Shown piece after piece: positions 27,396 through 36,062 of a stretch of 64,000 bases of DNA (position 1 is its first letter; each line of letters begins with the position of its first letter). A model generated the notes under the pieces. It searched no databases. It had not been told where the DNA came from and saw only the letters and a list, made by a program, of their open reading frames with translations. This stretch comes from JBOFCO01 sp051646105 (GTDB lineage Bacteria > Pseudomonadota > Alphaproteobacteria > Rhodobacterales > Rhodobacteraceae): contig JBOFCO010000229.1 in assembly GCA_051646105.1 (NCBI GenBank), positions 17,131 through 81,130 of the forward strand, read 5' to 3'. The position numbers and the translations under genes are program-made.

Positions 27396-27894
27396 CTGGC
27401 GGCGACCCGGCAAGGCGGGCGATCACGGTTGCCCAGCGCGGATGGCTTGCCGAAAGTTCGGCATGGCGTATGTCAGCATCCCGGTCATCATGGGCCAGCG
27501 CAACCGTCAGGGCATCGGCGGGGCGCAGGGCGCCTAGACGGTCTGGCCATTCGACAAGGCAGATCGCATCGGAAAAGGCATCCGTCAGGCCCAGTTCCTC
27601 TACCTCATCCATGGTCGACAGGCGGTAAAGATCGGAATGCCAGACAGGGCCACGCCGCGTATCATAGACCTGCACAAGCGTGAAACTGGGCGAGGGGATA
27701 TCCATCCCCGTCTGATCCGCAGGCAAGAGCGAGCGGATCGCGGCGCGCGCGAAATGCGACTTTCCAGCGCCGAGCGGCCCTTCCAGCAAGATGGTATCAC
27801 CCTTGCGCAGTTCGCCCGCAATCCGTCGAGCCAGCGCTTCGGTCGCGTCGGGGCCGGTCAGGCGCAGGTTCAGTTGGTTCGCTGGCACAGTCAT
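27388..27894 (-). CDS. tsaE: tRNA threonylcarbamoyladenosine biosynthesis ATPase TsaE
   Basis: Protein of 168 residues with P-loop LLEGPLGAGKSHFAR, switch-like IPSPSFTLVQVYD and HSDLYRL, the TsaE signature set. It works with TsaB/TsaD in t6A formation at position 37 of ANN-decoding tRNAs. The C-terminal tail beyond the core is longer than in E. coli, as usual in alphaproteobacteria. Lies 51 bases downstream of the PAS protein. Confidence 0.94.
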   Translation of the reverse strand: MTVPANQLNLRLTGPDATEALARRIAGELRKGDTILLEGPLGAGKSHFARAAIRSLLPADQTGMDIPSPSFTLVQVYDTRRGPVWHSDLYRLSTMDEVEELGLTDAFSDAICLVEWPDRLGALRPADALTVALAHDDRDADIRHAELSASHPRWATVIARLAGSPPDV

Positions 27895-27945
27895 GGCGGC
27901 AATCTGTGCCAGCGCTGTTGCGGCTGCAAGCCGGAACAGAGCAGG

Positions 27946-29547
27946 TCAGACGGTGCGGGTCAGCAGCAGGGGCAATTCGTTTTCATCTTGAGTATCCATG
28001 GTGTTCCCGCCTGACCGGTGACGCAGAACCAGACGCATGGGTTTGCGCCTTGCTTCGGGTATGGAAAAGCCGATCATCGTCGCGCCGCCGGGAAGGGGCA
28101 CGAAACGACAGTGCAGCAAGCGGCCATCGGTCAGCGCCGTTTCGTCCTGCCATTCCTGCCGGTCCCCGGCTTCGGTCACGAAATCGGGCACATCCGCCCA
28201 GAATCCTTCGGCACGACATCCCTGTTGCCAGTGACGAAGTGCATCCAGAATGCCCGGCGCCGAACCGTTTCCCCAAAGCCTGCCATAAGCAGCATTCGTG
28301 CATTCCATAACGCCATCTACCGAAAACACGGCGACGGCCTCTGGCAGGGTATCAAGGGCGGCCTGCGTCAGGTCTATGCGCGTGCGATAGCGCCGCGTCA
28401 GCGTCGTTTCGGCGCTGATATCCTCAAACAACAGGGCAAGTGCGCCATCGGGGTGTGGGCGGCCCGTGACCTTGAACGTTTCCCCCGTGGGAAGCGACCA
28501 GATTTCACCGTAATGTCCATTGGCCGCCGCATCCTCCAGCGCGGCCATTTGCTGCCGCCAGCTACGATAGTCCTTTGGTTCCGGCATCCGGCGGTTTTCG
28601 CGCAACCGGTCCAGAAAGCTGAGCAGCGTCGGGCGGGCTGACAGGAAATCGATACCAAGTGCCACCAGATCGGTAAGGGCCGGGTTGAAGGTCGCCAGCC
28701 GCCGCTGCCGGTCAAATACCGCAAGCCCGATAGACAGATCAGCAAATGTCTTGGTCAGCGTCTGGGTGAAATCGCGCAGCTTTTTTTCGGCACGCACAAC
28801 CGCATCGGCGGGCATGGCCACGAACAACCTGTCCGCACCCAGATCGTAGGTGTGGCAATCGAACCAGGTCGGCGGCTCCGACGACTTTGGCGGCAGCATG
28901 ACGCGCCGGGTTGCAATGGCGGAATCGGGCAAGGCATCCGCCGCAAAAAGCGCGGGCAGCGGCCAAGTCTGCGGGCCGTCCGTGCCTGACCTGCCTTGTG
29001 CCAGCGTCGTATAGGCAGCATTGGCCCAGATGACCGCACCATCGCCGCCTTGCCGCCAGACCAGCGCGGGAAGGTGTTCGGTGGTGGCGCGCAGGCTGGT
29101 CAACTCATCTTCCATCGCGCGCAGGCTCAGCCCATCCATATTCGTGCTTGCCGCCTCCTCCGCGTCGCGCAGTGTCATTCGGACAAGCCCGCCACGCCAT
29201 TCAAGGTTCAGCGTCAGGCCCGCCTCCCCCTGCCCTGTCAGGGTGATTTGTCCCGCAGCTTCAACGCGGGCCATCGCGTCCCCCAGACCGGAAAAATGCG
29301 GCCCCAGAACGGCAAGAACCGCCGCGCGATCATCGATGCCCTGGGGCGCCTCTGCCAACAGGCGCCGGCCGGACGCGGACGCATCCACAAGAACCTCGTC
29401 ATCGAACAGGAGTACCGCATGCTGTTCTTCGGCAAAAGCCGCCGGAGGGCGCCCCGCCGTACCAGAGGGCGCGATCCGCAGCGACAGCAAAACCATGCTG
29501 CCAAGCGCTGTGAGCGAAGAGACCGCCAGAAGCATGGCGGCAAACAT
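27946..29547 (-). CDS. Membrane-anchored PAS-domain protein without kinase domain
   Basis: Protein of about 533 residues. One N-terminal membrane span (MFAAMLLAVSSLTALGSMVL), then at least two PAS-like regions: one after FADLSIGLAVFDRQRRLATF (middle) and one after LDTLPEAVAVFSVDG (C-terminal). The end is a short basic tail; no HisKA, HATPase, GGDEF or EAL domain is present, though the architecture looks like the sensory half of a kinase. ATG at 29547 is used; the frame also has a TTG at 29583 next to GGGAGGG. It lies between regB and tsaE on the same strand, 96 bases after regB. Signal unknown. Confidence 0.8.
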   Translation of the reverse strand: MFAAMLLAVSSLTALGSMVLLSLRIAPSGTAGRPPAAFAEEQHAVLLFDDEVLVDASASGRRLLAEAPQGIDDRAAVLAVLGPHFSGLGDAMARVEAAGQITLTGQGEAGLTLNLEWRGGLVRMTLRDAEEAASTNMDGLSLRAMEDELTSLRATTEHLPALVWRQGGDGAVIWANAAYTTLAQGRSGTDGPQTWPLPALFAADALPDSAIATRRVMLPPKSSEPPTWFDCHTYDLGADRLFVAMPADAVVRAEKKLRDFTQTLTKTFADLSIGLAVFDRQRRLATFNPALTDLVALGIDFLSARPTLLSFLDRLRENRRMPEPKDYRSWRQQMAALEDAAANGHYGEIWSLPTGETFKVTGRPHPDGALALLFEDISAETTLTRRYRTRIDLTQAALDTLPEAVAVFSVDGVMECTNAAYGRLWGNGSAPGILDALRHWQQGCRAEGFWADVPDFVTEAGDRQEWQDETALTDGRLLHCRFVPLPGGATMIGFSIPEARRKPMRLVLRHRSGGNTMDTQDENELPLLLTRTV

Positions 29548-29643
29548 CCAGTCCAGTTGCAAGGAACCCTCCCGCACAGGCAAGGCCCACCACCCAAGTG
29601 AAGATTTGCCGGGAATGGTTAAGCGGGGGTTAAGATCAATCCG

Positions 29644-31014
29644 TCAGTGCAGCAGCGGGGGATTTTTCCCCAGCGCGCCCGTCTTTGGCAGCGCGATCAC
29701 ATCCCTTGGCCAGACGACCTCGACAATTGCGCCCAGTGGTGGCGTGCCATTGGCAAATGTCAGTTCGGCACCCGTCCGCACCAGCAGGGTCTTGGCGATG
29801 AACAGACCCAGACCCATTCCTTCATAGCCGGGACGTTCCGGCCCGCGCGCGGTTCCGTCCGACCGGCCCTGTTCGCCGCGGCGAGAGCGCACGAACGGAT
29901 CGCCGATCCGGCCGATCACCTGCGCGGGAAATCCCGGCCCGTCATCGACAATCCGCACCCTGACATGCGATGAGATCCAGTCTGCCTCGACCAGAATCCG
30001 GTCATTGGCGAAATCGACGGCGTTCTGGATGAAGTTGCGCATGCCGTGAATGATTTCGGGGCTGCGGGCCACCATCGGCATGTCGGCGGTTTCACCCTTT
30101 GTGGCAAAGTCGATCTTCTTACCCCGGCCCAGATGCGGTTCAGCCGCCTCGCGCAGGACTTCGGTCAGCGGAACCTGCTGCATGTGCAGATCCTGTTTGC
30201 CGGCGCTGCCCATGGTACGGAGGATATCCCGGCAGCGGTCGGCCTGTTCGCGGATCAGTTCGGCATCCTCTCTCTGCGCAGGGCGGTCGGCCAGATCATC
30301 GATCAGTTCGGCGCTGACCAGTTTGATCGTGGCAAGCGGCGTTCCCAGTTCGTGCGCAGCCGCGGCGATAACACCGCCAAGATCGGTCAGCTTCTGTTCC
30401 CGCGCCAAAGCCATCTGCGCCGCCAGCAAAGCCAGACGCATCGACCGTATTTCCAGCGACACACGATAGGCATAGGCGCCCAGAAAGACGATGCCGATGA
30501 CAATCGCCAGCCAGAATCCGAAGGCAAAGGTGGCAGGCAGCTCCAGCGCCACGCCCTCTTCTGTGACCAGTGGCCTGCGCAGAAATACCAACACGCTGAC
30601 AACCGCAATCGCCAGCCCGCCCAGCACTGCCGTGCGCCACAGTTGCAGGACCGATGCCGAAATCGTGACGGGCACCAGAATCAGAAAGGCAAACGGATTT
30701 TCCAGCCCGCCGGTCAGATAAAGCAATGCGCCAAGCTGCAGGATGTCGAACAGCAGGGCCAGGGTCGCGCCTTCCGGTGTCAGCCAGGCATTCGGTGGAA
30801 AGATAAAGGCCGTTACCAGGTTTACGAGAACCGATGCCCCAATGGCCAAAAGGCACAGCCCGACATCGATCTGCACACCGAAGCGTTCTGATGCAACGAC
30901 AAGCGCGGCGGTTTGACCCGCAATCGCAATCCAGCGCAGGATTGTCAGCGTCCGCAGTCGAACGGCCTGACCTTCGACATCTGCCGCGAGTCCGGTGGTG
31001 AAGCTGGCGGTCAT
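29644..31014 (-). CDS. regB: Redox sensor histidine kinase RegB/PrrB
   Basis: Protein of 456 residues. Six membrane spans in residues 25-185, including the quinone-sensing loop GGLENPFAF (102-110). His221 in AAAAHELGTPLATI is the phosphorylated residue; Cys261 (QADRCRDIL) matches the redox-active linker cysteine of RegB. The ATPase domain has NFIQNAVDFA, DDGPGF and GMGLGLFIAKTLL. RegB phosphorylates RegA when the quinone pool is reduced or oxygen falls, controlling photosynthesis, respiration and carbon/nitrogen fixation genes. Divergent from senC with a 97-base shared promoter region. Confidence 0.97.
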   Translation of the reverse strand: MTASFTTGLAADVEGQAVRLRTLTILRWIAIAGQTAALVVASERFGVQIDVGLCLLAIGASVLVNLVTAFIFPPNAWLTPEGATLALLFDILQLGALLYLTGGLENPFAFLILVPVTISASVLQLWRTAVLGGLAIAVVSVLVFLRRPLVTEEGVALELPATFAFGFWLAIVIGIVFLGAYAYRVSLEIRSMRLALLAAQMALAREQKLTDLGGVIAAAAHELGTPLATIKLVSAELIDDLADRPAQREDAELIREQADRCRDILRTMGSAGKQDLHMQQVPLTEVLREAAEPHLGRGKKIDFATKGETADMPMVARSPEIIHGMRNFIQNAVDFANDRILVEADWISSHVRVRIVDDGPGFPAQVIGRIGDPFVRSRRGEQGRSDGTARGPERPGYEGMGLGLFIAKTLLVRTGAELTFANGTPPLGAIVEVVWPRDVIALPKTGALGKNPPLLH

Positions 31015-31111
31015 GGGGGCCTTTCGTCACAGGGGTCGGCGCTGGCCATTCTTAGGGACCGGGCGTAGAAGGTTCAATGCGCGGAACAGCCCGCCAATAC
31101 AGGAGCCAGCC

Positions 31112-31741
31112 ATGCACAGGGGATATGCCGTTCTTGGCGCCGCCGCGGTCGCGGGGATGCTTGGGGCATCGCTTTATTTTGCTACCTTGGGCGCGCCATC
31201 AGACCGCTTCGCCGATTGCCGCGCAAGTCAGGTTTCCGGCGGATCGGGTTCTATCGGCGGACCGTTCACCCTGACCGACCAGACGGGAAAACAGGTTAGC
31301 GACAAGGACGTCTTTACCAAACCCTCGTTGCTGTATTTCGGGTATACTTTCTGCCCGGATGTCTGCCCGATGGACAATGCCCGCAATGCCGAAGCCGTCG
31401 ATCTGCTGGAAAAACACGGGATCGAGGCAACGCCGGTGTTCATTTCCGTCGACCCCGCGCGCGATACGCCAGAGGTTCTGGCAGACTTTGCTGCCGTCAT
31501 GCACCCCCGCATGGTTGCTTTGTCAGGCACGGCAGAACAGGTGAAAGCCGCATCGCAGGCTTACAAGACCTATTACAAGATCAACGACCCAGAAGAAGAG
31601 TTCTATCTGGTCGATCATTCGACCTTTACCTATCTGGTGTTGCCCGAGACGGGCTTTGTCGAGTTTTTCCGCCGGGAAACCACGCCTGAGGAAATGGCAA
31701 AGACCACCGCCTGTTTCGTCGCGGCGAGCGGTGGCGTTTGA
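31112..31741 (+). CDS. senC: SCO1/SenC/PrrC copper chaperone
   Basis: Protein of 209 residues. N-terminal membrane anchor (about residues 5-26), then a thioredoxin-like SCO domain with the copper ligands FCPDVCP and the later His in VDHSTFTYLV. SCO proteins deliver copper to the CuA site of cytochrome oxidase, and in this locus also influence the RegB signal. The start at 31112 follows AGGAG. Located between regB and regA as in Rhodobacter. Confidence 0.95.
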   Translation: MHRGYAVLGAAAVAGMLGASLYFATLGAPSDRFADCRASQVSGGSGSIGGPFTLTDQTGKQVSDKDVFTKPSLLYFGYTFCPDVCPMDNARNAEAVDLLEKHGIEATPVFISVDPARDTPEVLADFAAVMHPRMVALSGTAEQVKAASQAYKTYYKINDPEEEFYLVDHSTFTYLVLPETGFVEFFRRETTPEEMAKTTACFVAASGGV

Positions 31742-31795
31742 CGCTGCACCCGCAGCACCCTAGACTCTTTTGGAAACTCGCGTGAGGTCGTCGAA

Positions 31796-32350
31796 ATGAA
31801 CGATACCGAACAGGCCGACATCGGCCCCGATCCAACCTTGTTGCTTGTTGATGACGATGACGCCTTTCTGAAGCGTCTGGGCAAGGCTATGGAAAAACGT
31901 GGGTTTTCCGTGCAGATGGCGGCCTCTGTCGCCGAAGGGCGGGCTATCGCGGAAAAATCCGCCCCTGCTTATGCGGTGGTTGACCTGCGGCTTGAAGATG
32001 GCAACGGTCTGGATGTGGTTGACATGCTGCGCGAACGCCGCCCCGATTGTCGCATCGTCGTTCTGACGGGGTATGGTGCCATCGCAACGGCGGTTGCCGC
32101 CGTGAAGCTTGGCGCGACCGACTATCTGTCGAAGCCCGCAGATGCAAATGACGTGACACATGCGCTTCTGTCGCGCGGCAGGGATATTCCGCCCCCGCCA
32201 GAAAACCCCATGTCTGCCGACAGGGTGCGATGGGAACATATCCAGCGCATATATGAACTGTGCGACCGGAACGTCAGCGAAACGGCCCGCAGATTGAGCA
32301 TGCATCGCCGCACGCTGCAGCGCATACTTGCAAAACGCAGCCCTAAATAA
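31796..32350 (+). CDS. regA: Redox response regulator RegA/PrrA
   Basis: Protein of 184 residues. Receiver domain with acidic pocket LLVDDDDA, phospho-acceptor Asp63 (AVVDLRLEDG), Thr in VVLTGYGAI and Lys in YLSKPAD; a four-proline linker (PPPPEN) and a C-terminal Fis-type helix-turn-helix ending LSMHRRTLQRILAKR. Length and proline hinge are exactly those of RegA. Cognate partner of RegB encoded divergently. Confidence 0.97.
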   Translation: MNDTEQADIGPDPTLLLVDDDDAFLKRLGKAMEKRGFSVQMAASVAEGRAIAEKSAPAYAVVDLRLEDGNGLDVVDMLRERRPDCRIVVLTGYGAIATAVAAVKLGATDYLSKPADANDVTHALLSRGRDIPPPPENPMSADRVRWEHIQRIYELCDRNVSETARRLSMHRRTLQRILAKRSPK

Positions 32351-32374
32351 TGTCGGCCATATTGGCGTAGAAAA

Positions 32375-32403
32375 TAGCACTTGAAATAACAGCATATTAC
32401 AAT
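32375..32403 (+). promoter_or_regulatory. Possible promoter upstream of hvrA
   Basis: An AT-rich patch in the 93-base gap between regA and hvrA holds TACAAT (32398-32403) with TAGCAC 17 bases upstream. The -10 box is good, the -35 poor. An activator (for example RegA) could compensate. Confidence 0.3.
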
Positions 32404-32443
32404 TCATTTTACCTGCACCTGAAATAGATGGAGATACGGTGAA

Positions 32444-32758
32444 ATGGACATCAACCTGGATGACATGTCGCTGCAGGAGCTGAAAACGCTTCAATCACGA
32501 GTTGCCAAGGCGATTTCCGGTTATGTCGATCGCAGAAAGAAACAAGCGCTTGTCGAACTTGAAGAAACGGCGCGCAAGCACGGCTATTCGCTTTCCGAGT
32601 TGACTGGCGTCGCCGGCGGTCGCAAACGCGCACCGGTTGCACCCAAATATGCAAACCCCGCAGATTCATCGCAAACGTGGTCCGGCCGTGGCCGCAAGCC
32701 GCGCTGGATGGAAGCGGCGTTGAAGGCCGGAAAATCCATAGATGATCTGACGATCTGA
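32444..32758 (+). CDS. hvrA: H-NS family DNA-binding protein HvrA
   Basis: Protein of 104 residues. An N-terminal coiled coil (about residues 8-45, DDMSLQELKTLQSRVAKAIS) is followed by a C-terminal H-NS DNA-binding domain with the core TWSGRGRKPRWMEAAL. In Rhodobacter capsulatus HvrA is a light-linked trans-acting regulator of photosynthesis genes encoded next to regA, the same place as here. The gene that usually follows there (ahcY) is absent; the next gene is convergent. Confidence 0.93.
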   Translation: MDINLDDMSLQELKTLQSRVAKAISGYVDRRKKQALVELEETARKHGYSLSELTGVAGGRKRAPVAPKYANPADSSQTWSGRGRKPRWMEAALKAGKSIDDLTI

Positions 32759-32764
32759 TCGCGC

Positions 32765-33364
32765 TCAGGCCGAACAGGCCATTAGAAGATCGAAGTGTCG
32801 GGCGATAAATTCCGCCCGCACTTCAGCTGGCGGGCGCAACCTGATTTCCAGCCCGATCATTTCGGACTCGCTGGGTTTTTCAAAAAACCGATCAGCCTCC
32901 GCCTCGGTAAATCCGGCGATACGCACCGCTTCCAGCCAGGCCGAAATCCTGTCGGCAACCTTGATCTGCTTCTTGATCTGTGACGGAATAACCGAAGGCA
33001 GGCCGAAACGGCGATGGACGGCCGCCGTCAACCGGATATCCAGATCGGAATAGCCTGGACCAACCGCCGCCTTTACCGGACTTATCATATCACCGATCAC
33101 ATATTCGGGCGCGTCGTGAAGAAGCGCCGCTAGCTGCCATTTTGGTTCAGCTTCCGGATTGCGGCGCGAAAATATGCTTTCGACCAGCAGCGAATGTTCC
33201 GCCACCGAATAGGGCCAGTCGCCCCGTGTCTGGCCGTTCCATCGTGCTACAAAGGCCAGACCATGGGCGATATCCTCGATTTCGATATCAAGCGGGGTCG
33301 GGTCGAGCAGATCAAGCCGCCGCCCCGATAACATCCTTTGCCAGGCTCGCACCGCTTTGGCCAT
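32765..33364 (-). CDS. HD-domain phosphohydrolase, YfbR/YedJ-like
   Basis: Protein of 199 residues. The HD pattern is visible as YSVAEHSLLVES and AALLHDAPEYVIGDM, giving the metal-binding H...HD...D set, close to 5'-deoxynucleotidase YfbR and related HD hydrolases. Start at 33364 has AGGGG upstream; the longer frame overlaps dinB regulatory sequence and is rejected. Substrate likely nucleotide, not proven. Divergent from dinB. Confidence 0.85.
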   Translation of the reverse strand: MAKAVRAWQRMLSGRRLDLLDPTPLDIEIEDIAHGLAFVARWNGQTRGDWPYSVAEHSLLVESIFSRRNPEAEPKWQLAALLHDAPEYVIGDMISPVKAAVGPGYSDLDIRLTAAVHRRFGLPSVIPSQIKKQIKVADRISAWLEAVRIAGFTEAEADRFFEKPSESEMIGLEIRLRPPAEVRAEFIARHFDLLMACSA

Positions 33365-33457
33365 ACTGTCACCCCTTGCCCAGCCGTGATGGTTACGCGG
33401 CTGCTGTCGGGCTGTAAATCCGTTCGGCATTCCGACGGGACGAACGTATAAACAATC

Positions 33458-34723
33458 ATGCCCAGCCTGTGCCGCGATTGTCTGCAATGCTACGAAACCG
33501 CACCCCTGCCACAGGGACGCTGTCCAACCTGCCATTCGCCGCGCCTGCTGTCACATGCGGAACTCTTTGACCTGTCCATCGCCCATATGGACTGCGATGC
33601 GTTCTACGCAAGCGTAGAAAAACGGGACAATCCCGAACTGCGCGACAAGCCGGTGATCGTTGGCGGCGGACATCGCGGCGTGGTGTCCACATGCTGTTAC
33701 ATCGCGCGGATAAAGGGCGTGCGGTCGGCGATGCCGATGTTTCAGGCATTGAAGCTGTGTCCGGAGGCGGTGGTGATAAAGCCGCGTGGCAGGGTCTATG
33801 CAGAGGTTTCGCGCCAGATCAGGGCGATGATGGACGAGCTGACTCCGCTGATCGAACCCCTGTCGCTGGATGAGGCGTTCATCGACCTGACCGGCACTGC
33901 CCGCCTGCATGGCGCCCCGCCTGCCGTGATGCTGGCCCGCCTGCTGAAACGGATGGAAGCAGAGCTGGGCCTGACCGGATCGGTCGGGCTGTCACACAAC
34001 AAGTTTCTGGCAAAGATCGCATCCGATCTGGACAAGCCCCGAGGCTTTGCGGTGATCGGGCGGGCAGAGACAGAAGATTTCCTGCGCGACAAGCCTGTGC
34101 GGATGATCTGGGGTGTCGGTGCCGCCACGCAAGACCGGCTTGAGGCCGCGGGGATCCGCAGCTTTGCCGATTTGCGGCGCTGGGACAGGCGCGATCTTGC
34201 GGCCAGATTCGGCAGCATGGGTGACCGGCTGTATCATCTGGCACGCGGTCAGGACCGTCGCCGCATCTCTGCCCATACCCCGATGAAATCAATCAGCCAC
34301 GAAACCACATTCAACGACGATACCGCCGACCGCGATCTGCTGGATGGCCATATCTGGCGGCTGGCCGAACAGGTATCAGATCGGGCAAAGGCCAAGGGCT
34401 TGGCCGGGCGGGTCGTGGTGCTGAAGCTGAAGACTGCGAAATTCGCACTGGTGACGCGCCGCGACAGTCTTGGCGAACCCACACAGATGGCCGACCGCAT
34501 CTATGCCTGCGCAAAGACGATGCTGGACCATGTGACAAACCCCGGCCCTTTCCGGCTGATCGGCGTGGGGCTCTCAGAAATCACCGCAGCTGAAAAGGCC
34601 GACCTGTCCCGCGACCTGCTTGATCCGGGTGCCGAAAAACGTGCAAAGGCGGAACGCGCGACCGACGCCATCCGCGCGAAATTCGGCAAGGACGCGATCA
34701 TCAAGGGCCGGGCGCTGCGCTGA
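33458..34723 (+). CDS. dinB: DNA polymerase IV with N-terminal Cys cluster
   Basis: Protein of 421 residues. Catalytic acidic residues lie in AHMDCDAFYASVE (D45, D47) and SLDEAF; a helix-hairpin-helix near IWGVGAATQDRLEAAGI and a little-finger domain follow. Before the core there is a short segment with Cys5, Cys8, Cys11, Cys22 and Cys25 (CPTC), a probable zinc ribbon seen in alphaproteobacterial DinB proteins. Performs error-prone bypass synthesis. Confidence 0.95.
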   Translation: MPSLCRDCLQCYETAPLPQGRCPTCHSPRLLSHAELFDLSIAHMDCDAFYASVEKRDNPELRDKPVIVGGGHRGVVSTCCYIARIKGVRSAMPMFQALKLCPEAVVIKPRGRVYAEVSRQIRAMMDELTPLIEPLSLDEAFIDLTGTARLHGAPPAVMLARLLKRMEAELGLTGSVGLSHNKFLAKIASDLDKPRGFAVIGRAETEDFLRDKPVRMIWGVGAATQDRLEAAGIRSFADLRRWDRRDLAARFGSMGDRLYHLARGQDRRRISAHTPMKSISHETTFNDDTADRDLLDGHIWRLAEQVSDRAKAKGLAGRVVVLKLKTAKFALVTRRDSLGEPTQMADRIYACAKTMLDHVTNPGPFRLIGVGLSEITAAEKADLSRDLLDPGAEKRAKAERATDAIRAKFGKDAIIKGRALR

Positions 34724-34731
34724 ATGGCGGC

Positions 34732-35592
34732 CTATTCGGCGGCAAGGTGACGGGCAGGCCGACCTACATCGATGATGCTGGACAGCACGGCGACCATGGT
34801 GGCCTGCAACTCCCCGAATCCAGAATGCGGAAGCAGGGTTGTTTCGTCCATGTACAGGCTGCGGTCTATTTCCACCTGAACAACGTGCTGGCCCCTGCCG
34901 GGCCGCCCATAGTGCTGGGTGATATAGGCCCCTGCAAAGGGCGCGTTGCGGACAACCCGCAGACCGGCGGCAACAAACGCATCTTCGATCTGCATCACGA
35001 TGTCAGATGCTGCGGTGGCACCAAAGCGATCACCCAGAACAACATCCGGACGCGGTCCATTGCCGCGACCAAAGCCGTCGATCGCCTCGCGCGGCATCGA
35101 ATGCATATCCAGCAGGATCGCCTCTCCGAACCGGGTCCTGTTTTCTTCGATCAGGCCCTGCAATGCTCCATGATAGGGATGCCAGCATTCAGCCAGCCTC
35201 ATTTCCGCCTCTGCCAGGGTCAGTTTGCCACGATAGATCGCCCGACCGTTCGACACGACGCGTGGGATCACCCCCAGACCGGAACTGACACGCGGGTTGT
35301 GACAATGCCGCGCCACCCCTTCAATCAGGGCCGGATCCAGCTCCTCTGCCGCACGGTTCAGGTCGACATAGGCGCGCGGCACCCGCGCGGCCAGCAGCGG
35401 TGCCCCCAGACGAGGCGCATCGCTGACCAGCATGTCAACAAAGGCATCCTCGGAAGACCTGATCGCCAGACGGTCAAGCAAACTGCGCCGCAGAAAGGCT
35501 TCATCATAGTCGCGCCCGCTATGGGGTGACGACAGGATAACGCTTGACCCGCGGGCGGGTGGCAGGAAAAGCTCAAAGGCGGATGCGTTCAT
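34732..35592 (-). CDS. N-formylglutamate amidohydrolase family
   Basis: Protein of 286 residues. The family pattern includes [12 protein letters not shown] near the N terminus, [29 protein letters not shown] and [19 protein letters not shown] at 35592 has AGGGGAT upstream; the longer frame is unsupported. HutG-type members release glutamate and formate in histidine breakdown, but no hut genes are nearby, so another amide substrate is possible. Convergent with dinB. Confidence 0.88.
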   Translation of the reverse strand: MNASAFELFLPPARGSSVILSSPHSGRDYDEAFLRRSLLDRLAIRSSEDAFVDMLVSDAPRLGAPLLAARVPRAYVDLNRAAEELDPALIEGVARHCHNPRVSSGLGVIPRVVSNGRAIYRGKLTLAEAEMRLAECWHPYHGALQGLIEENRTRFGEAILLDMHSMPREAIDGFGRGNGPRPDVVLGDRFGATAASDIVMQIEDAFVAAGLRVVRNAPFAGAYITQHYGRPGRGQHVVQVEIDRSLYMDETTLLPHSGFGELQATMVAVLSSIIDVGRPARHLAAE

Positions 35593-35734
35593 GTCGGGAT
35601 CCCCTGCCTTTCTTATAGGCCGGATTTTCACCCAGCCAAACCCCTTGAACAGCGGCACGATTCTTTTTATAGACCGCAGACCAGCGCGGTTCCGCCCGCG
35701 TTTCTTTTGTTGGCAGGGCGGGGTTTCGGGGTAA

Positions 35735-35809
35735 GGGCGGTTAGCTCAGCGGTAGAGCACTACGTTGACATCGTAGTGGCCACTGGTTCGATCCCAGTAC
35801 CGCCCACCA
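35735..35809 (+). tRNA. tRNA-Val (GAC)
   Basis: A 75-base cloverleaf with encoded CCA: acceptor GGGCGGT / ACCGCCC, D-arm GCTC/GAGC, anticodon stem CTACG/CGTAG with loop TTGACAT (anticodon GAC), T-arm ACTGG-TTCGATC-CCAGT. All four stems are perfectly paired. It reads GUC and GUU valine codons. Confidence 0.98.
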
Positions 35810-35815
35810 TTCACC

Positions 35816-35845
35816 GCCCCCGTTCGCGGGGGCACGTTGTTTTCA
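35816..35845 (+). terminator. Terminator between tRNA-Val and rpmJ
   Basis: Stem GCCCCCG / CGGGGGC around a TTCG loop, followed by ACGTTGTTTT. It is placed 6 bases past the tRNA CCA end. Confidence 0.7.
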
Positions 35846-35880
35846 TCGGCGCAGACGCGCCGCGAACAGGAGGAAGACCG

Positions 35881-36006
35881 ATGAAGGTTGCGAACTCGCT
35901 CCGCTCGCTGAAGACGCGTCATCGCGATTGCCAGGTCGTGCGCCGCAAGGGCCGCGTCTATGTGATCAACAAGACGCAGAAGCGTTTCAAGGCCCGTCAG
36001 GGCTAA
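35881..36006 (+). CDS. rpmJ: 50S ribosomal protein L36
   Basis: Protein of 41 residues starting [20 protein letters not shown] and ending FKARQG. This is the form lacking the full zinc ribbon (only one Cys left) that is usual in alphaproteobacteria. The ATG follows ACAGGAGGAAGACCG. It is a monocistronic gene flanked by terminators. Confidence 0.97.
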   Translation: MKVANSLRSLKTRHRDCQVVRRKGRVYVINKTQKRFKARQG

Positions 36007-36029
36007 GGCGCAGGCAAGCCGGAATTCAG

Positions 36030-36058
36030 GGCCGCCACGGGAAACCGGGCGGCCTTTC
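36030..36058 (+). terminator. Terminator after rpmJ
   Basis: Stem GGCCGCC-(A)-CGG with loop GAAA and CCG-GGCGGCC, i.e. 10 bp with one bulged A, followed by TTTCT. A textbook intrinsic terminator 24 bases past the rpmJ stop. Confidence 0.85.
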
Positions 36059-36062
36059 TGCT

